A stretch of DNA of 15,475 nt. It comes from Pseudomonadota bacterium (GTDB lineage Bacteria; Myxococcota_A; UBA796; SXON01). The stretch's first letter is position 1. Each line of letters opens with the position of its first letter. Shown here piece after piece: positions 1-7,727 of the stretch. A model generated the notes under the pieces. That model had not been told where the DNA came from and searched no databases. It saw nothing but the letters and a program-made list of their open reading frames with translations. The DNA lies in assembly GCA_005776735.1 (NCBI GenBank), contig SXOM01000229.1, positions 1 through 15,475 of the forward strand, in the 5' to 3' direction. A program made the position numbers and the translations under genes.

Positions 1-516
1 GCGGGTCTCGTGGATGTTGTCGCCGGTCGACAGGTCCATGACCGTGTCGGCGCCCCACTTGATCGACCAGCGCAGCTTCTCGACTTCGTCCTCGATCTTC
101 GAGGAGATGGCCGAGTTGCCGATGTTGCTGTTGACCTTGACCAGGAAGCCGCGGCCGATGATCATCGGCTCGGCCTCGGGGTGGTTGACGTTGGCGGGCA
201 GGATCGCCCGGCCGCGGGCGATCTCGCTACGGACGAACTCCGCCTCCATGTTCTCGCGCAGCGCCACGAACTGCATCTCCTTGGTGACGATGCCCTGCCG
301 CGCGTAGTGCATCTGCGTGTTGCACACGCCCAGGCCGCGCTCGCGGATCCACGGCGCGCGCAACGGCGGGAGGCCGCCGACGCCGGGGTTCGCCGGGCCC
401 GTGGTGTCGTACAGGTCCAGCCGCTCGCCGTTGGTGAGCGTGACCTCGCGCACGGGCACGCCGAGCTCGCCCTTGAGCACCCGCCGACTTCCCGCATCCG
501 AATTGCCATTGGCCAT
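1..516 (-). CDS. thiC: Phosphomethylpyrimidine synthase ThiC, N-terminal part (cut by window edge)
   Basis: ThiC is the radical-SAM enzyme that converts aminoimidazole ribotide to HMP phosphate, the pyrimidine half of thiamine. The 172 visible codons carry the family's N-terminal landmarks: YDTTGPANP near residue 40, then the run around MHYARQGIVTKEM, VALRENM, ILPANVNHPE, PMIIGRGFLVKVNSNIGNS and the conserved KWGADTVMDLSTGDNIHETR at the window edge. The catalytic barrel core and the C-terminal CX2CX4C cluster site lie outside the window. The start ATG (516-514) is chosen because a GGAGGGAGG ribosome binding site lies a few bases upstream inside a TPP riboswitch, and because the protein aligns from there with the family. 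The assignment is very secure; only completeness is unknown. Confidence 0.97.
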   Translation of the reverse strand, partial: MANGNSDAGSRRVLKGELGVPVREVTLTNGERLDLYDTTGPANPGVGGLPPLRAPWIRERGLGVCNTQMHYARQGIVTKEMQFVALRENMEAEFVRSEIARGRAILPANVNHPEAEPMIIGRGFLVKVNSNIGNSAISSKIEDEVEKLRWSIKWGADTVMDLSTGDNIHETR

Positions 517-517
517 G

Positions 518-604
518 ACGCCTCCCTCCGCCGGTGCGAACCGGTTCAGGTTCCACGGTCTGATCTCAGGACGAGGGCGGAATGCCCGCGGCCACCCGTG
601 GCGT
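518..604 (-). promoter_or_regulatory. TPP (thiamine pyrophosphate) riboswitch controlling thiC
   Basis: Read on the minus strand, the element has the THI-box signatures in order: ACGGGUGG, CUGAGAU, GAACCUGAACCGG, GCACCGGCGGAGGGA. The stems I can pair are P1 ACGCC (604-600) with GGCGU (522-518), P2 ACGG with CCGU, a P3 arm in the GC-rich part, and P5 CCGG with CCGG around UUCGCA. The 3' strand of P1 ends one base before the thiC ATG, and the GGAGGGAGG ribosome binding site is within or beside the ligand-stabilised fold. Control is therefore most simply translational: TPP would lock the P1/P4 region and hide the Shine-Dalgarno. No separate terminator hairpin with a U-run fits in the gap. No convincing thiC promoter was identified upstream. 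Confidence 0.93.
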
Positions 605-731
605 TGGAGCCGGGGGATAATTCGGGCGATGCGCCGGGCCCAGCCTCTTTGGGGCGACGGTAGGCTGGCGCGCATCGCGGCGCGGGGGCGAGGGGTCAGG
701 AGAAGGCGGGGGCCCCCCAGCGCCGCCGAAT

Positions 732-743
732 TACCCTCCGCCG
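732..743 (+). promoter_or_regulatory. Extended -10-like TACCCT, 6 nt before ATG (leaderless start)
   Basis: TACCCT at 732-737 is followed by CCGCCG and the ATG of the DUF2237 gene. No Shine-Dalgarno precedes the start and no good -35 box is visible. The same hexamer-N6-ATG spacing recurs at 1124-1136 and 9914-9926. If it is a -10 element, transcription would begin at or next to the A of the start codon. This is an inference from spacing and recurrence. Confidence 0.55.
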
Positions 744-1121
744 ATGTTCCGCTCCCTCAACGTCCTCGGGCAGCCGCTCGCCCCCTGCTCCCACGACCCG
801 AAGACGGGCTGGTTCCGCGACGGATGCTGCAACTCCGACGCCAACGACCGCGGGTTGCACGTGGTGTGCGCGCGGGTCACGGCCGAGTTCCTGGATCACC
901 TGCAGGCGCGGGGCAACGACCTCGTCACGCCCGCGCTCGAACACGGCTTTCCCGGGCTCAGCCCCGGCGACCAGTGGTGCGTGGTCGCGGTGAGCTGGCT
1001 CGACGCGTACCGCGCCGGCAAGGCGTGCCCGGTGGTGCTGGAGAGCACCCACCAGGCCGCGCTCGCGGTGGTGCCCCTCGAGGTGCTCATGGCGCACGCG
1101 TTCGGCGGGGCCGAAGCGTAG
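744..1121 (+). CDS. DUF2237 (COG3651) family protein
   Basis: This is a 125-residue protein matching the DUF2237 family nearly end to end. Landmarks are NVLGQPLAPCSHDPKTG, FRDGCCN (residues about 27-33), HVVCARVTAEFLDH, RGNDLVTP, GFPGLSPGDQWCVVA and the C-terminal VVLESTHQAAL. The conserved cysteines (CSHDP, GCCN, VCA, WCVVA) resemble a metal- or thiol-linked pattern, but the biochemical role of the family is not established. The protein has no signal peptide or membrane segment, so it is probably cytoplasmic. The ATG at 744 is supported by alignment from the N-terminal NVLG motif and by a TACCCT element 6 nt upstream. The gene is followed after 14 bases by the FG-GAP lipoprotein gene, which has its own upstream element, so co-function is not implied. 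Confidence 0.9.
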   Translation: MFRSLNVLGQPLAPCSHDPKTGWFRDGCCNSDANDRGLHVVCARVTAEFLDHLQARGNDLVTPALEHGFPGLSPGDQWCVVAVSWLDAYRAGKACPVVLESTHQAALAVVPLEVLMAHAFGGAEA

Positions 1122-1123
1122 GT

Positions 1124-1135
1124 TACCCTCCGGGG
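1124..1135 (+). promoter_or_regulatory. -10-like TACCCT, 6 nt before ATG of FG-GAP gene
   Basis: TACCCT (1124-1129) plus CCGGGG leads straight into the ATG at 1136. It duplicates the 11-base context TTACCCTCCGN found before the gene at 744. It begins just two bases after the TAG of the preceding gene, so it fits a separate leaderless transcript start. A weak -35 match (TTCGGC, 1101-1106, 17-bp spacing) lies in the end of the upstream gene. Confidence 0.5.
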
Positions 1136-2941
1136 ATGCGCCCCTCCGCCCCCTGCCGCCGCCTTGCCCCGCTCGCCGCGTGGGCCGTCGCCGCCGTGGT
1201 GGGCTGCAACGAGTACGAGCTCACGCCCGACGGCGACCCGACGCCCGTCGACGAGGTGTGCGACGAGGCCGACGCCCCCGAGCTCGGCGGCGTCGGCACC
1301 AACGCGGACTGCGTGCGCGAGCCGCTGGTGGGCACGTTCACGCCGGTGGTCGAGTGGCAGTGGGAGCAGAACCCGGTCCATCCGGGCTACGACGACATCA
1401 TGACCACCCCGGCGGTGGGCGACATCAGCGGCGACGGCGTCCCCGACGTGGTGTTCGCGAGCTTCGCGGGCGGCGCGTACACCTCGGCGGGCACCATCAC
1501 GGCGGTCGCCGGCAACACCGGCGAGACGTTGTGGAGCGTGGCGCCGGGCACCTACAGCTCCGCCGGCGTGGCCCTCGCCGACCTCGACGCCGACGGCCTG
1601 CCCGAGGTGTGCACCGCCGGCACGCAGTACGCCGTGGTGTGCCTCGACGGCGGTGGCAACCTGAAGTGGGCGGCCGGGTCGGAGCTGTCGTACATCGGGT
1701 CCCCGGCGGTCGCCGACCTCGATGGCGACGGGCTCGCCGAGGTGATCCTCGGCCGCCAGGTCTTCGACCACGACGGCAGCGTCCGTTGGGTGGGCTCGGG
1801 TGGGCTCGGCTACAGTCTCAGCTTCGCCGCCGACATGGACGCAGATCCCGAGCTCGAGGTCGTCACGGGAAACACCGTCTACGACACCGACGGCACGATC
1901 CTGTGGACCAGCGCCGCCTACGACGGCATCCCGGCGGTCGGGGACTTCGACGGCGACGGCCTCGCCGACGTGGTCACCACCGGGAGCGGTGCGGTCACGC
2001 TCACCGGCAACGACGGCGTGGTGCGGTGGAGCGTGGGCGTCCCGGGCGGCGGAGGCGGGGGGCCGCCCACGGTCGACGACTTCGACGGCGACGGGGCCCC
2101 GGAGATCGGCGTGGCCGGCGCGTACTACTACAGCGTGCTCGAAGGCGACGGCACCACGCGGTGGTCGATGCCCGTGCAGGACTACTCGAGCTCGGTCACC
2201 GGGAGCGCGGTCTTCGACTTCGAAGGCGACGGCGCCGCCGAGGTGGTGTACGCGGACGAGGTCACGCTCTGGGTGTTCGACGGCAGCTCCGGTGCGGTCG
2301 AGCTCGCGCTGGACGGGCACGCCTCCGGCACGCTGTTCGAGTACCCGCTGGTCGTCGACGTCGACGCCGACGGCTCGACCGAGATCGTCCTGGCCTCCAA
2401 CGACTACGCGTTCGACGGGTTCAACGGAATCACGGTCATCGGAGACGCGAACAGCTCCTGGGCGCCCAGCCGGCCGGTGTGGAACCAGTTCGCCTACACC
2501 ATCACCAACATCGAGGACGACCTGTCGGTGCCCACGACCCCCACCAAGAACTGGCTCACGTGGAACAACTTCCGAGCTGGAGGCACGCTCGAGGGCCCCG
2601 CCTCGTGGCTGCCCGACGTGCGGGTGAGCATCGATGCATGCACCGACACCTGCTCCGAAGGCGACGCGTCGGTCTGGGCGACGGTCAGCAACGAAGGGCT
2701 GCTCGCCGCCGAGGCGGTGCTGGTCGAGGTCCTGGCCGGCGACGGCACGATCCTCCAGACCACGTCGGTCGACCGTGTGGAGTCGGGCGAGCGCGTCGCG
2801 GTCGGGCCGTTCCCCTTCGAGCGCAAGGTGTGGGGGCCGGGGCTGCGGGTCCGGGTCGACGGGGCCGACACCCTCGAGGAGTGCGACGAGACCGATCAGA
2901 TGTCCGAGCGGCTGGCGTGGCCGTGCGAGTCCGGCCCGTGA
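1136..2941 (+). CDS. FG-GAP/VCBS-repeat lipoprotein with C-terminal CARDB-like domain
   Basis: The protein has 601 residues. Residues 1-24 form a lipoprotein signal with an Arg-containing n-region, a hydrophobic core and lipobox VVGC, so it is probably an exported lipid-anchored surface protein. About eight blade-type calcium loops follow, near residues 96, 149, 194, 233, 270, 315, 361 and 407 (DISGDGVPD, DLDADGLPE, DLDGDGLAE, DMDADPELE, DFDGDGLAD, DFDGDGAPE, DFEGDGAAE, DVDADGSTE). This pattern indicates an integrin-alpha-like beta-propeller. A linker with WNQFAYTITNIEDDLSVP and WNNFRAG leads to a CARDB-like beta-sandwich from about residue 494, with CTDTC and EECDETDQ. Both folds usually mediate binding or adhesion, and no catalytic residues are evident. 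The next gene overlaps its 3' end. The ligand is unknown. Longer in-frame extensions upstream (to 317) run through the DUF2237 gene and are not credible. Confidence 0.9.
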   Translation: MRPSAPCRRLAPLAAWAVAAVVGCNEYELTPDGDPTPVDEVCDEADAPELGGVGTNADCVREPLVGTFTPVVEWQWEQNPVHPGYDDIMTTPAVGDISGDGVPDVVFASFAGGAYTSAGTITAVAGNTGETLWSVAPGTYSSAGVALADLDADGLPEVCTAGTQYAVVCLDGGGNLKWAAGSELSYIGSPAVADLDGDGLAEVILGRQVFDHDGSVRWVGSGGLGYSLSFAADMDADPELEVVTGNTVYDTDGTILWTSAAYDGIPAVGDFDGDGLADVVTTGSGAVTLTGNDGVVRWSVGVPGGGGGGPPTVDDFDGDGAPEIGVAGAYYYSVLEGDGTTRWSMPVQDYSSSVTGSAVFDFEGDGAAEVVYADEVTLWVFDGSSGAVELALDGHASGTLFEYPLVVDVDADGSTEIVLASNDYAFDGFNGITVIGDANSSWAPSRPVWNQFAYTITNIEDDLSVPTTPTKNWLTWNNFRAGGTLEGPASWLPDVRVSIDACTDTCSEGDASVWATVSNEGLLAAEAVLVEVLAGDGTILQTTSVDRVESGERVAVGPFPFERKVWGPGLRVRVDGADTLEECDETDQMSERLAWPCESGP

Positions 2942-4233
2942 CGCCGCTCCTCGGCCTCTTGGGCCTCGCCGCGGGCGCGCCGTCCACCCTCGACCGGGAA
3001 GCGGCGGCGCTGTGGGCGAAGGCCCGCGCCGGGGCGCCGATCGGCGAGTGGGCCGACGTGCCGAACCTCGGTATCGTCACGCTGGTTTCGGACGAAGCGC
3101 CGGAGTTCGACCTCCGCACGCCCGAAGACTTCGCCCAACGGCTCCGCCGCCGCGCCGCCACCGGCGGTGCGTGCAAGCCGGTCCGGGTGCTCGCCTGGCC
3201 CGAGCTGACCGAAGGGCTGGACGCCGACGCCGAGGAGTGGCCGGACGCCGCGCGCCTGCGAGGGTTTGCGCTCTACGACCTCGGCTGCCCCGATCCCGAC
3301 GTGCTCAGCGCGGCGGTGCTCACCCGCTACGAGGGGGGCCCCTGGCGGATCGTCGACCTCGCGACCCGCGAGACGGTCACCCTCTGGACCGAAGGGGTGA
3401 ACGAAGAGCTCCAGGACCAGAAGGCGCGACGCGAACGCGCGGCGGCCAAGGCGGATGAGGCGGCGCGCCGCACCGACGGGGGAGGGGGTCCCGCCGCGCC
3501 CTCGGTGGACATCGCCGCGCGCGAGGAGCCGTCGGGCGGAATCGGCGGTGTGGTCGGAGGTGTCCTCGGGGCTACGCGCAACGAGGACGGGGGCTCGGCG
3601 ACCAGCCCGCGAACGGTGCACTGGAGCGAGGTGCAGGCCAAGAGCCGCGTCACGCCCGCGTCGGTGGGGGTGTCGGGCGACTGCGAGGTGACGCTCACCA
3701 TCGACACCGCGGGAAAGACGACAAAGGTCGAACCCACCAACTGCCCCGAGGTGTTCCGGGCGTCGGTCCACACCGCGGCGATGAAGTCGACCTGGTACCC
3801 GATGAAGGTCAACGGCGTGGCCGTGTCGGCGCGCTTCAAGTTGAAGTACAAGTTCGTGGTCAGCGGCGTCACCGGAGCCAGCGCCCCGCCGTCGCCGGCC
3901 GCGCTCGGGGTGGTGGGCCTCGGCGACCCCATCGTGCTCGGCGCGCTCGAGAAGGACGCGATCGACCAGGTCCTCGAGCCTGAGTTGGCGTTCTTCCGCG
4001 ACTGCTACCGCACCGAGCTGGCGGTCTCGCCCGCCCTCGCCGGGAAGGTCACCGTCAAGTTCGTGATCGCCAAGGACGGCACGGTTTCCTCCTCCACGCT
4101 CAAGGCCACGACGGTGGGGAACCCGACGTTGGATGCCTGTGTCGTGGACCGCGTGGCCCAGCTCCGGTTCCCGGAGCCGAGGGGCGGCGGCCTCGTGATC
4201 GTGAGCTACCCGGTGGTGTTCGCCCCGAGTTAG
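2923..4233 (+). CDS. Exported protein with TonB_C and AgmX/PglI-type C-terminal domains
   Basis: The 436-residue frame can start at GTG 2923 or GTG 2938. The second gives a GTGA overlap with the upstream stop. I prefer 2923 because it adds arginines before the hydrophobic stretch TPLLGLLGLAAGA, making a better signal peptide. Residues 20-155 are an unrecognised globular region. Residues about 160-190 are a charged helical segment (KARRERAAAKADEAARR), followed by a Gly-rich linker. Residues about 230-313 resemble a TonB C-terminal domain (VHWSEVQAKSRVTP, DCEVTLTIDTAGKTT). Residues about 342-436 match the AgmX/PglI C-terminal domain of myxobacteria (FFRDCYRTEL, VKFVIAKDGTVSSS, LDACVVDRVAQLRFPEP, VSYPVVF). 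Domains of this kind occur in envelope-spanning motility and transport machines. No partner is encoded nearby, so the role is open. Confidence 0.85.
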   Translation: MRVRPVTPLLGLLGLAAGAPSTLDREAAALWAKARAGAPIGEWADVPNLGIVTLVSDEAPEFDLRTPEDFAQRLRRRAATGGACKPVRVLAWPELTEGLDADAEEWPDAARLRGFALYDLGCPDPDVLSAAVLTRYEGGPWRIVDLATRETVTLWTEGVNEELQDQKARRERAAAKADEAARRTDGGGGPAAPSVDIAAREEPSGGIGGVVGGVLGATRNEDGGSATSPRTVHWSEVQAKSRVTPASVGVSGDCEVTLTIDTAGKTTKVEPTNCPEVFRASVHTAAMKSTWYPMKVNGVAVSARFKLKYKFVVSGVTGASAPPSPAALGVVGLGDPIVLGALEKDAIDQVLEPELAFFRDCYRTELAVSPALAGKVTVKFVIAKDGTVSSSTLKATTVGNPTLDACVVDRVAQLRFPEPRGGGLVIVSYPVVFAPS

Positions 4234-4242
4234 CCGGCGTCG

Positions 4243-5571
4243 ATGTCACGCAACCGCCGCGGCGTCGCGTCGCCCACTCCGCCGCCGGCGCCCGGCGGCG
4301 ACCTCGGGCTCGGGGCCTTCCTCGCGTGGCTCGGGGCGGGCGAGGTGCCGCCGTCGATCGACCGGTGGCTCGGCGAGTGGCTACGAATGGTGGGGCTCGC
4401 CCGCGACCCCCGCGCCGCCGAGGTCGTGGAGTTCCTCGATCAGGCCGTCGCGTGGGGGACGCTGGCCGCGTGGGCGCCGTTCCGCGCCAAGGGCCGCGGT
4501 GCGGAGGCGGCGCTGCTCAAGTACGCGGCGGCGGTCCGGCGCCCGCGCGACCTCCTCCAGTTGTGGCGCACCGCCGACATCGCGTTCGCCCTGCGCGTGC
4601 GGGAGTACGCACGCGGGGAGGACACCACCGGCGACATTGCCGCGCTCGAGCGCCTCGCGGCGGAGGCCGCCGACGACGAAGTGCGCGGCCTCGCGCGGCT
4701 GGTCGCCCACGGGGTGCCGCCGTGGCACCTGCCCGCGGTGCGTGTGCGAGCCACCCGCTCCGGCGACGACTGGACGCGGCGGTGGCTTGGCGCCCAGAGC
4801 CGGCGGCCGCCCCTGTGGTTGAGGGTGGCCGAGCCGCGGCACCTCGCAGCGGTGCGCGACGCGCTCATTGCCGACGGCCTGCGGATCGTCGCCCAGGACG
4901 GCGCCGCGCTGGCCGTGGCCGGCGCCACGCCGGTGTTCCGGACCCGCTCCTGGCGCGAGGGTGCAGTCGAGGTCCAGGACCTCGCGAGCCAGCGGGTGGG
5001 ACAGTCCGTCCCGGTGGCCGCGGGCCAGCTCGTCTGGGACGCGTGCGCCGGCACGGGCGGCAAGACGATGCAGCTCTGGTCGCGCCTGGAGGGGCGCGGC
5101 GCCCTCCACGCCTCCGACGTCTCGCCCCCCCGGCTCAGCGAGCTGCGCAAGCGCCTGGGCCGGGTGGACGGCCGCAACGTCCGCGTCTGGCCGTGGGACG
5201 GGCAGGGGCCCGCCGTCCTGCCCGACGAGGTGCGCCTGCGCCGCGGGTTCGACGCGGTGCTGGTCGACGCACCCTGCAGCGGCTCGGGGACGTGGCGCCG
5301 CCGCCCCGACGCGCGGCTTCGCGCGGTGCCCGCGACGTTGCCCAAGCTCGCGACCCAGCAGCTCGGGCTGCTCGCCCACGCCGCCGCGGCCGTGCGTCCG
5401 GGCGGGGCGCTGGTGTATGCCACGTGCAGCGTGTGGGTCGAGGAGAACGAAGCCGTGGTCGAGGCGTTCCAGGCCGCGCACCCCGGGTGGGCGCGCGAGC
5501 AGTCGTCGCTGGTCGGCGCGCCCGATCAGGACGCGGACACCCTGTACGTGGCCACGCTGCGGCGCGGCTGA
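4243..5571 (+). CDS. RsmB-type rRNA (cytosine-C5) methyltransferase, NOL1/NOP2/Sun family
   Basis: This 442-residue SAM-dependent enzyme is predicted to methylate a cytosine C5 in ribosomal RNA in the cytoplasm. The N-terminal ~180 residues are helical, as in the NusB-like part of RsmB. A VEVQDLASQ block (about residue 245) precedes the catalytic domain. SAM-binding motif I is DACAGTGGKT from residue 266. Motif IV is DAPCSGSGTWRRRPD from residue 342, with Cys345, the release cysteine. Motif VI is ATCSVWVEENE, with Cys395, the nucleophile. Length is close to E. coli RsmB (about 430). The ATG at 4243 follows the previous stop by 9 bases, so co-transcription with the upstream pair is likely. The exact target (C967 or another) cannot be read from sequence, so no gene symbol is assigned. 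Confidence 0.92.
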   Translation: MSRNRRGVASPTPPPAPGGDLGLGAFLAWLGAGEVPPSIDRWLGEWLRMVGLARDPRAAEVVEFLDQAVAWGTLAAWAPFRAKGRGAEAALLKYAAAVRRPRDLLQLWRTADIAFALRVREYARGEDTTGDIAALERLAAEAADDEVRGLARLVAHGVPPWHLPAVRVRATRSGDDWTRRWLGAQSRRPPLWLRVAEPRHLAAVRDALIADGLRIVAQDGAALAVAGATPVFRTRSWREGAVEVQDLASQRVGQSVPVAAGQLVWDACAGTGGKTMQLWSRLEGRGALHASDVSPPRLSELRKRLGRVDGRNVRVWPWDGQGPAVLPDEVRLRRGFDAVLVDAPCSGSGTWRRRPDARLRAVPATLPKLATQQLGLLAHAAAAVRPGGALVYATCSVWVEENEAVVEAFQAAHPGWAREQSSLVGAPDQDADTLYVATLRRG

Positions 5572-5636
5572 TCGGGGCGCCGCGCGCACGCCGACCCGCC
5601 CCCCGGGGCGCCGCGTCTTGCCCGGCCCGTCGACGC

Positions 5637-5686
5637 GCCCCGCGCGCGAGCTTCGGCCGCCATCCAGGCCGGTCGCGGCGCGGGGC
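5637..5686. terminator. Candidate bidirectional hairpin between convergent genes
   Basis: GCCCCGCGC (5637-5645) pairs perfectly with GCGCGGGGC (5678-5686), and an inner CGGCC/GGCCG pairing can form within the loop. It lies between the convergent methyltransferase and mlaF genes. It has no T-run, and GC-rich hairpins are common by chance at this base composition, so confidence is low. Confidence 0.35.
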
Positions 5687-5687
5687 C

Positions 5688-6491
5688 CTACAGATCTTGG
5701 TCGAGGGTGCCCTTGCCGCCGCGGACGAATTCCCGCACGTAGGGAATGTCACACTGCTGCGTCTCGTCGGCGGTGCCCACGAACGCGATGCGGCGCTCGT
5801 GCAGCATGGCGATGCGGTCGCTGACGGTGAAGCACGAGTCCATGTCGTGGGTGACCACGATGCTGGTGACCCCGAGCTTCGCTTGGAGGGACAGGATGAG
5901 CCCGTTGATACGCCGGACGTTGATCGGGTCGAGGCCCGTGGTCGGCTCGTCGTAGAGGATGACCTCGGGTTGGATGGCGATGGCGCGCGCGAGGCCCACT
6001 CGCTTGCGCATGCCTCCGGAGAGCTGAGCGGGCTTGAGCTTCTGGGAGCCGGCCATCCCCACCATCTCCAACACTTCGGCCACGCGTGCCGCCATCTCCT
6101 TGTCGGTGCCCCAGCGGTGCTCGCGCAGCGGGTACTTGATGTTCTGTTCGACGGTGAGCGAATCGAACAGGGCGCCAGACTGGAACAACATCGCGATCCG
6201 CGTGCGGACCTCGAGCAGGCCCGGCTCGCCGAGGCGGGTGACCTCCTTGCCGAAGGCCTGGATGGAGCCGGCGTCGGCGCGGAGCAGCCCGATGAGCATC
6301 TTGATGAGGACGCTCTTTCCCGTGCCCGAACCGCCGAGGATGGTGATCGTCTCCCCGGGGTAGATGTCCAGGGTGGCATCTTCGTAGATCACCTTCTCGC
6401 CGAAGCGCTTCTGCACCCCGGCGAAGCGGATCAGCGGCTCGCGCGGCGGGGCGACGCCCGAGGCGGTGGTGTCGTCGGTGGGCTCAACCAT
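5688..6491 (-). CDS. mlaF: MlaF-like phospholipid ABC transporter ATPase
   Basis: This 267-residue ABC ATPase has a complete active site: Walker A GGSGTGKS (residues 53-60), Q-loop Gln104 (MLFQSGALFDSL), signature LSGGM (157-161), Walker B VILYDEPTTGLDP (from 177) and H-loop His215 (VVTHDMDSC). The GALFDSLTVEQN and SGGMRKRVGLARAIA wording is typical of the MlaF/Ttg2A/Mkl family, which powers MCE-dependent phospholipid movement between inner and outer membranes. The ATG at 6491 overlaps the end of mlaE by 8 bases, as expected for subunits made together. It is the last gene of the leftward operon. No MCE-domain gene (mlaD) follows, so the substrate-binding subunit must be elsewhere if the system is functional. 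Confidence 0.93.
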   Translation of the reverse strand: MVEPTDDTTASGVAPPREPLIRFAGVQKRFGEKVIYEDATLDIYPGETITILGGSGTGKSVLIKMLIGLLRADAGSIQAFGKEVTRLGEPGLLEVRTRIAMLFQSGALFDSLTVEQNIKYPLREHRWGTDKEMAARVAEVLEMVGMAGSQKLKPAQLSGGMRKRVGLARAIAIQPEVILYDEPTTGLDPINVRRINGLILSLQAKLGVTSIVVTHDMDSCFTVSDRIAMLHERRIAFVGTADETQQCDIPYVREFVRGGKGTLDQDL

Positions 6492-7242
6492 AGAAGGCCA
6501 CGAAGATGGTGGTGAGCAGGTAGTTGGACACCAGCACCGTGATCGAGATGTTGACCACGGCCTTGGTGGTGGACTGGCCGACACCCTCGGTGCCGCCGGT
6601 GGTGTTGAGCCCGACGAAGCACCCGATGATGCCGACGAAGTAGCCGAAGAAGACACTCTTGCCGAGGCCGTGCACGAGGTCGACCACCCCGAGCGTGTCG
6701 GTGACCTGGGTGAAGAAGAACTTGGGCGTGACGCCCACCTCGCGCATGGTGATCAGCAGGCCGCCGAACAGGCCCACGCCGTCGGCCAGCATCGTCAACA
6801 GCGGCAGCGCGATGACACACGCCAGCACCCGCGGCGCGACGAGCTTCTTGACCGGGTCGGCGCCGAGCGCCCGGATCGCGTCGACCTGCTCGTTGACCAC
6901 CATGCTCCCGAGCTCGGCGGCGAACCCGCTGCCCACGCGGCCGCCGACCAGCAGCGCGGTGAGCGTGGGGCCCAGCTCGCGGACGATGCCGAGCGCCACG
7001 AGCTTGCCGGTGTACATGCTCCCGCCGTACGACTCCAGTCCCGTGGCGAACTGCAGCGCCAACACCATGCCGGTGAAGACCGCCGTGAGCGCGGTGATCG
7101 ACCAGCTCCGGATGCCCGAGTAGTCGAGCTGGTACAACAGGGGGGACAGCTCGATGGGGGGGCGGAGGAACGCCACCAGCGTGTGCCACGTGAGGATGGC
7201 GATGCCCCCCGCGTCCATCAACAGGCGCTTGAGGCCCTGCAT
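6484..7242 (-). CDS. mlaE: MlaE-like phospholipid ABC transporter permease
   Basis: This 252-residue polytopic inner-membrane protein is the usual length for the MlaE family. It begins with an amphipathic N-terminus (MQGLKRLLMDAGGIA). It contains the family block ELGPTLTALLVGGRVGSGF, then AAELGSMVVNEQVDAIRALG and a run of hydrophobic helices (LTMLADGVGLFGGLL; SVFFGYFVGIIGCFVG; ISITVLVSNYLLTTIFVAF). The C-terminal GLNTTGGTEGVGQSTTKAVV is also characteristic. It would pair with the adjacent MlaF as the transmembrane half of a retrograde or anterograde lipid transporter. The start ATG at 7242 forms an ATGA overlap with the stop of the upstream lipoprotein gene. Longer in-frame extensions upstream are out of character with the family. 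Confidence 0.93.
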   Translation of the reverse strand: MQGLKRLLMDAGGIAILTWHTLVAFLRPPIELSPLLYQLDYSGIRSWSITALTAVFTGMVLALQFATGLESYGGSMYTGKLVALGIVRELGPTLTALLVGGRVGSGFAAELGSMVVNEQVDAIRALGADPVKKLVAPRVLACVIALPLLTMLADGVGLFGGLLITMREVGVTPKFFFTQVTDTLGVVDLVHGLGKSVFFGYFVGIIGCFVGLNTTGGTEGVGQSTTKAVVNISITVLVSNYLLTTIFVAFYG

Positions 7243-7727
7243 CAGCGCACCGGGTCGAAGCCGTCGAGCACGGACTCGTAGTCCGCCCACAGCGTGTCGA
7301 GCTGACCCACCGGCGCGATGAGCACGAAGTCGTAGGTGCACCAGTGGTGGTTGACCACCGCCACGCCGAGCCGCATCGGGATGCCGTCGAGCCGCCCGGT
7401 GTGGGTGCGCACGACGCCCTCGCGCGGGCCGATGGCGCGCACCACCTCGAGGTCCTGGGTGGCGCCCTGGAGCCCGGCGACCAGCTCGGTCGCGAGGTCC
7501 TGGGTGCGGGCCTCCTTGAACCGGTCGCCACAGTTGGAGTCGGTGTAGATGGTGGCGCCCGCCGCCTTGTGGAACCACGCGTGGTCGGCCCCACCCGGCG
7601 CCACCGTGCCCCAGCCCGCGCCGGGGTTGCCGATGCGGTACTTGCCCTCGAGCGCGCGGGCCTTCTGCCACGAGGCGGGCATGCAGCCCACGGCGAAGAG
7701 GACGACGGCGAAGGCGGCGCGGTTCAT
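7242..7727 (-). CDS. Small predicted lipoprotein in the mlaEF operon
   Basis: This 161-residue protein has a short lipoprotein signal MNRAAFAVVLFAVGC (lipobox AVGC), so it is probably anchored in the envelope. The mature part has YRIGNPGAGWGTVAPGGADHAWFHKAAGATIYTDSNCG, a Gly-rich block I associate by memory with small myxobacterial lipoproteins next to ABC genes. A conserved-looking C-terminal part, VAVVNHHWCTYDFVLIAP, follows. The function is not known. Both ends overlap neighbours by ATGA (ATPase stop at 7726-7724, mlaE start at 7242), so it is translated within the same unit. A role as an envelope accessory to the lipid transporter is only a guess from position. Confidence 0.85.
   Translation of the reverse strand: MNRAAFAVVLFAVGCMPASWQKARALEGKYRIGNPGAGWGTVAPGGADHAWFHKAAGATIYTDSNCGDRFKEARTQDLATELVAGLQGATQDLEVVRAIGPREGVVRTHTGRLDGIPMRLGVAVVNHHWCTYDFVLIAPVGQLDTLWADYESVLDGFDPVR

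Noticed and set aside
317..1135. In-frame extension of the FG-GAP gene back to 317
   Set aside because: It would run across the riboswitch and the whole DUF2237 gene, is Arg/Pro-rich, and bypasses a good lipoprotein signal at 1136.
896..2320. Long minus-strand open frame (474 codons)
   Set aside because: It is the antisense of the DUF2237 and FG-GAP genes. Repetitive His/Val/Glu/Arg composition mirrors the DGDG repeats and no domain is visible.
1180..2922. Plus-strand frame continuous with the AgmX gene, starting at 1180
   Set aside because: The part before 2923 is an Arg/Gly-rich shadow of the FG-GAP gene. The real protein starts at a GTG with a signal peptide.
4231..4242. TAGCCG 6 nt before the methyltransferase ATG as a fifth leaderless promoter
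   Set aside because: It does not fit TANNNT, overlaps the stop codon of the previous gene, and the gene is most simply co-transcribed.
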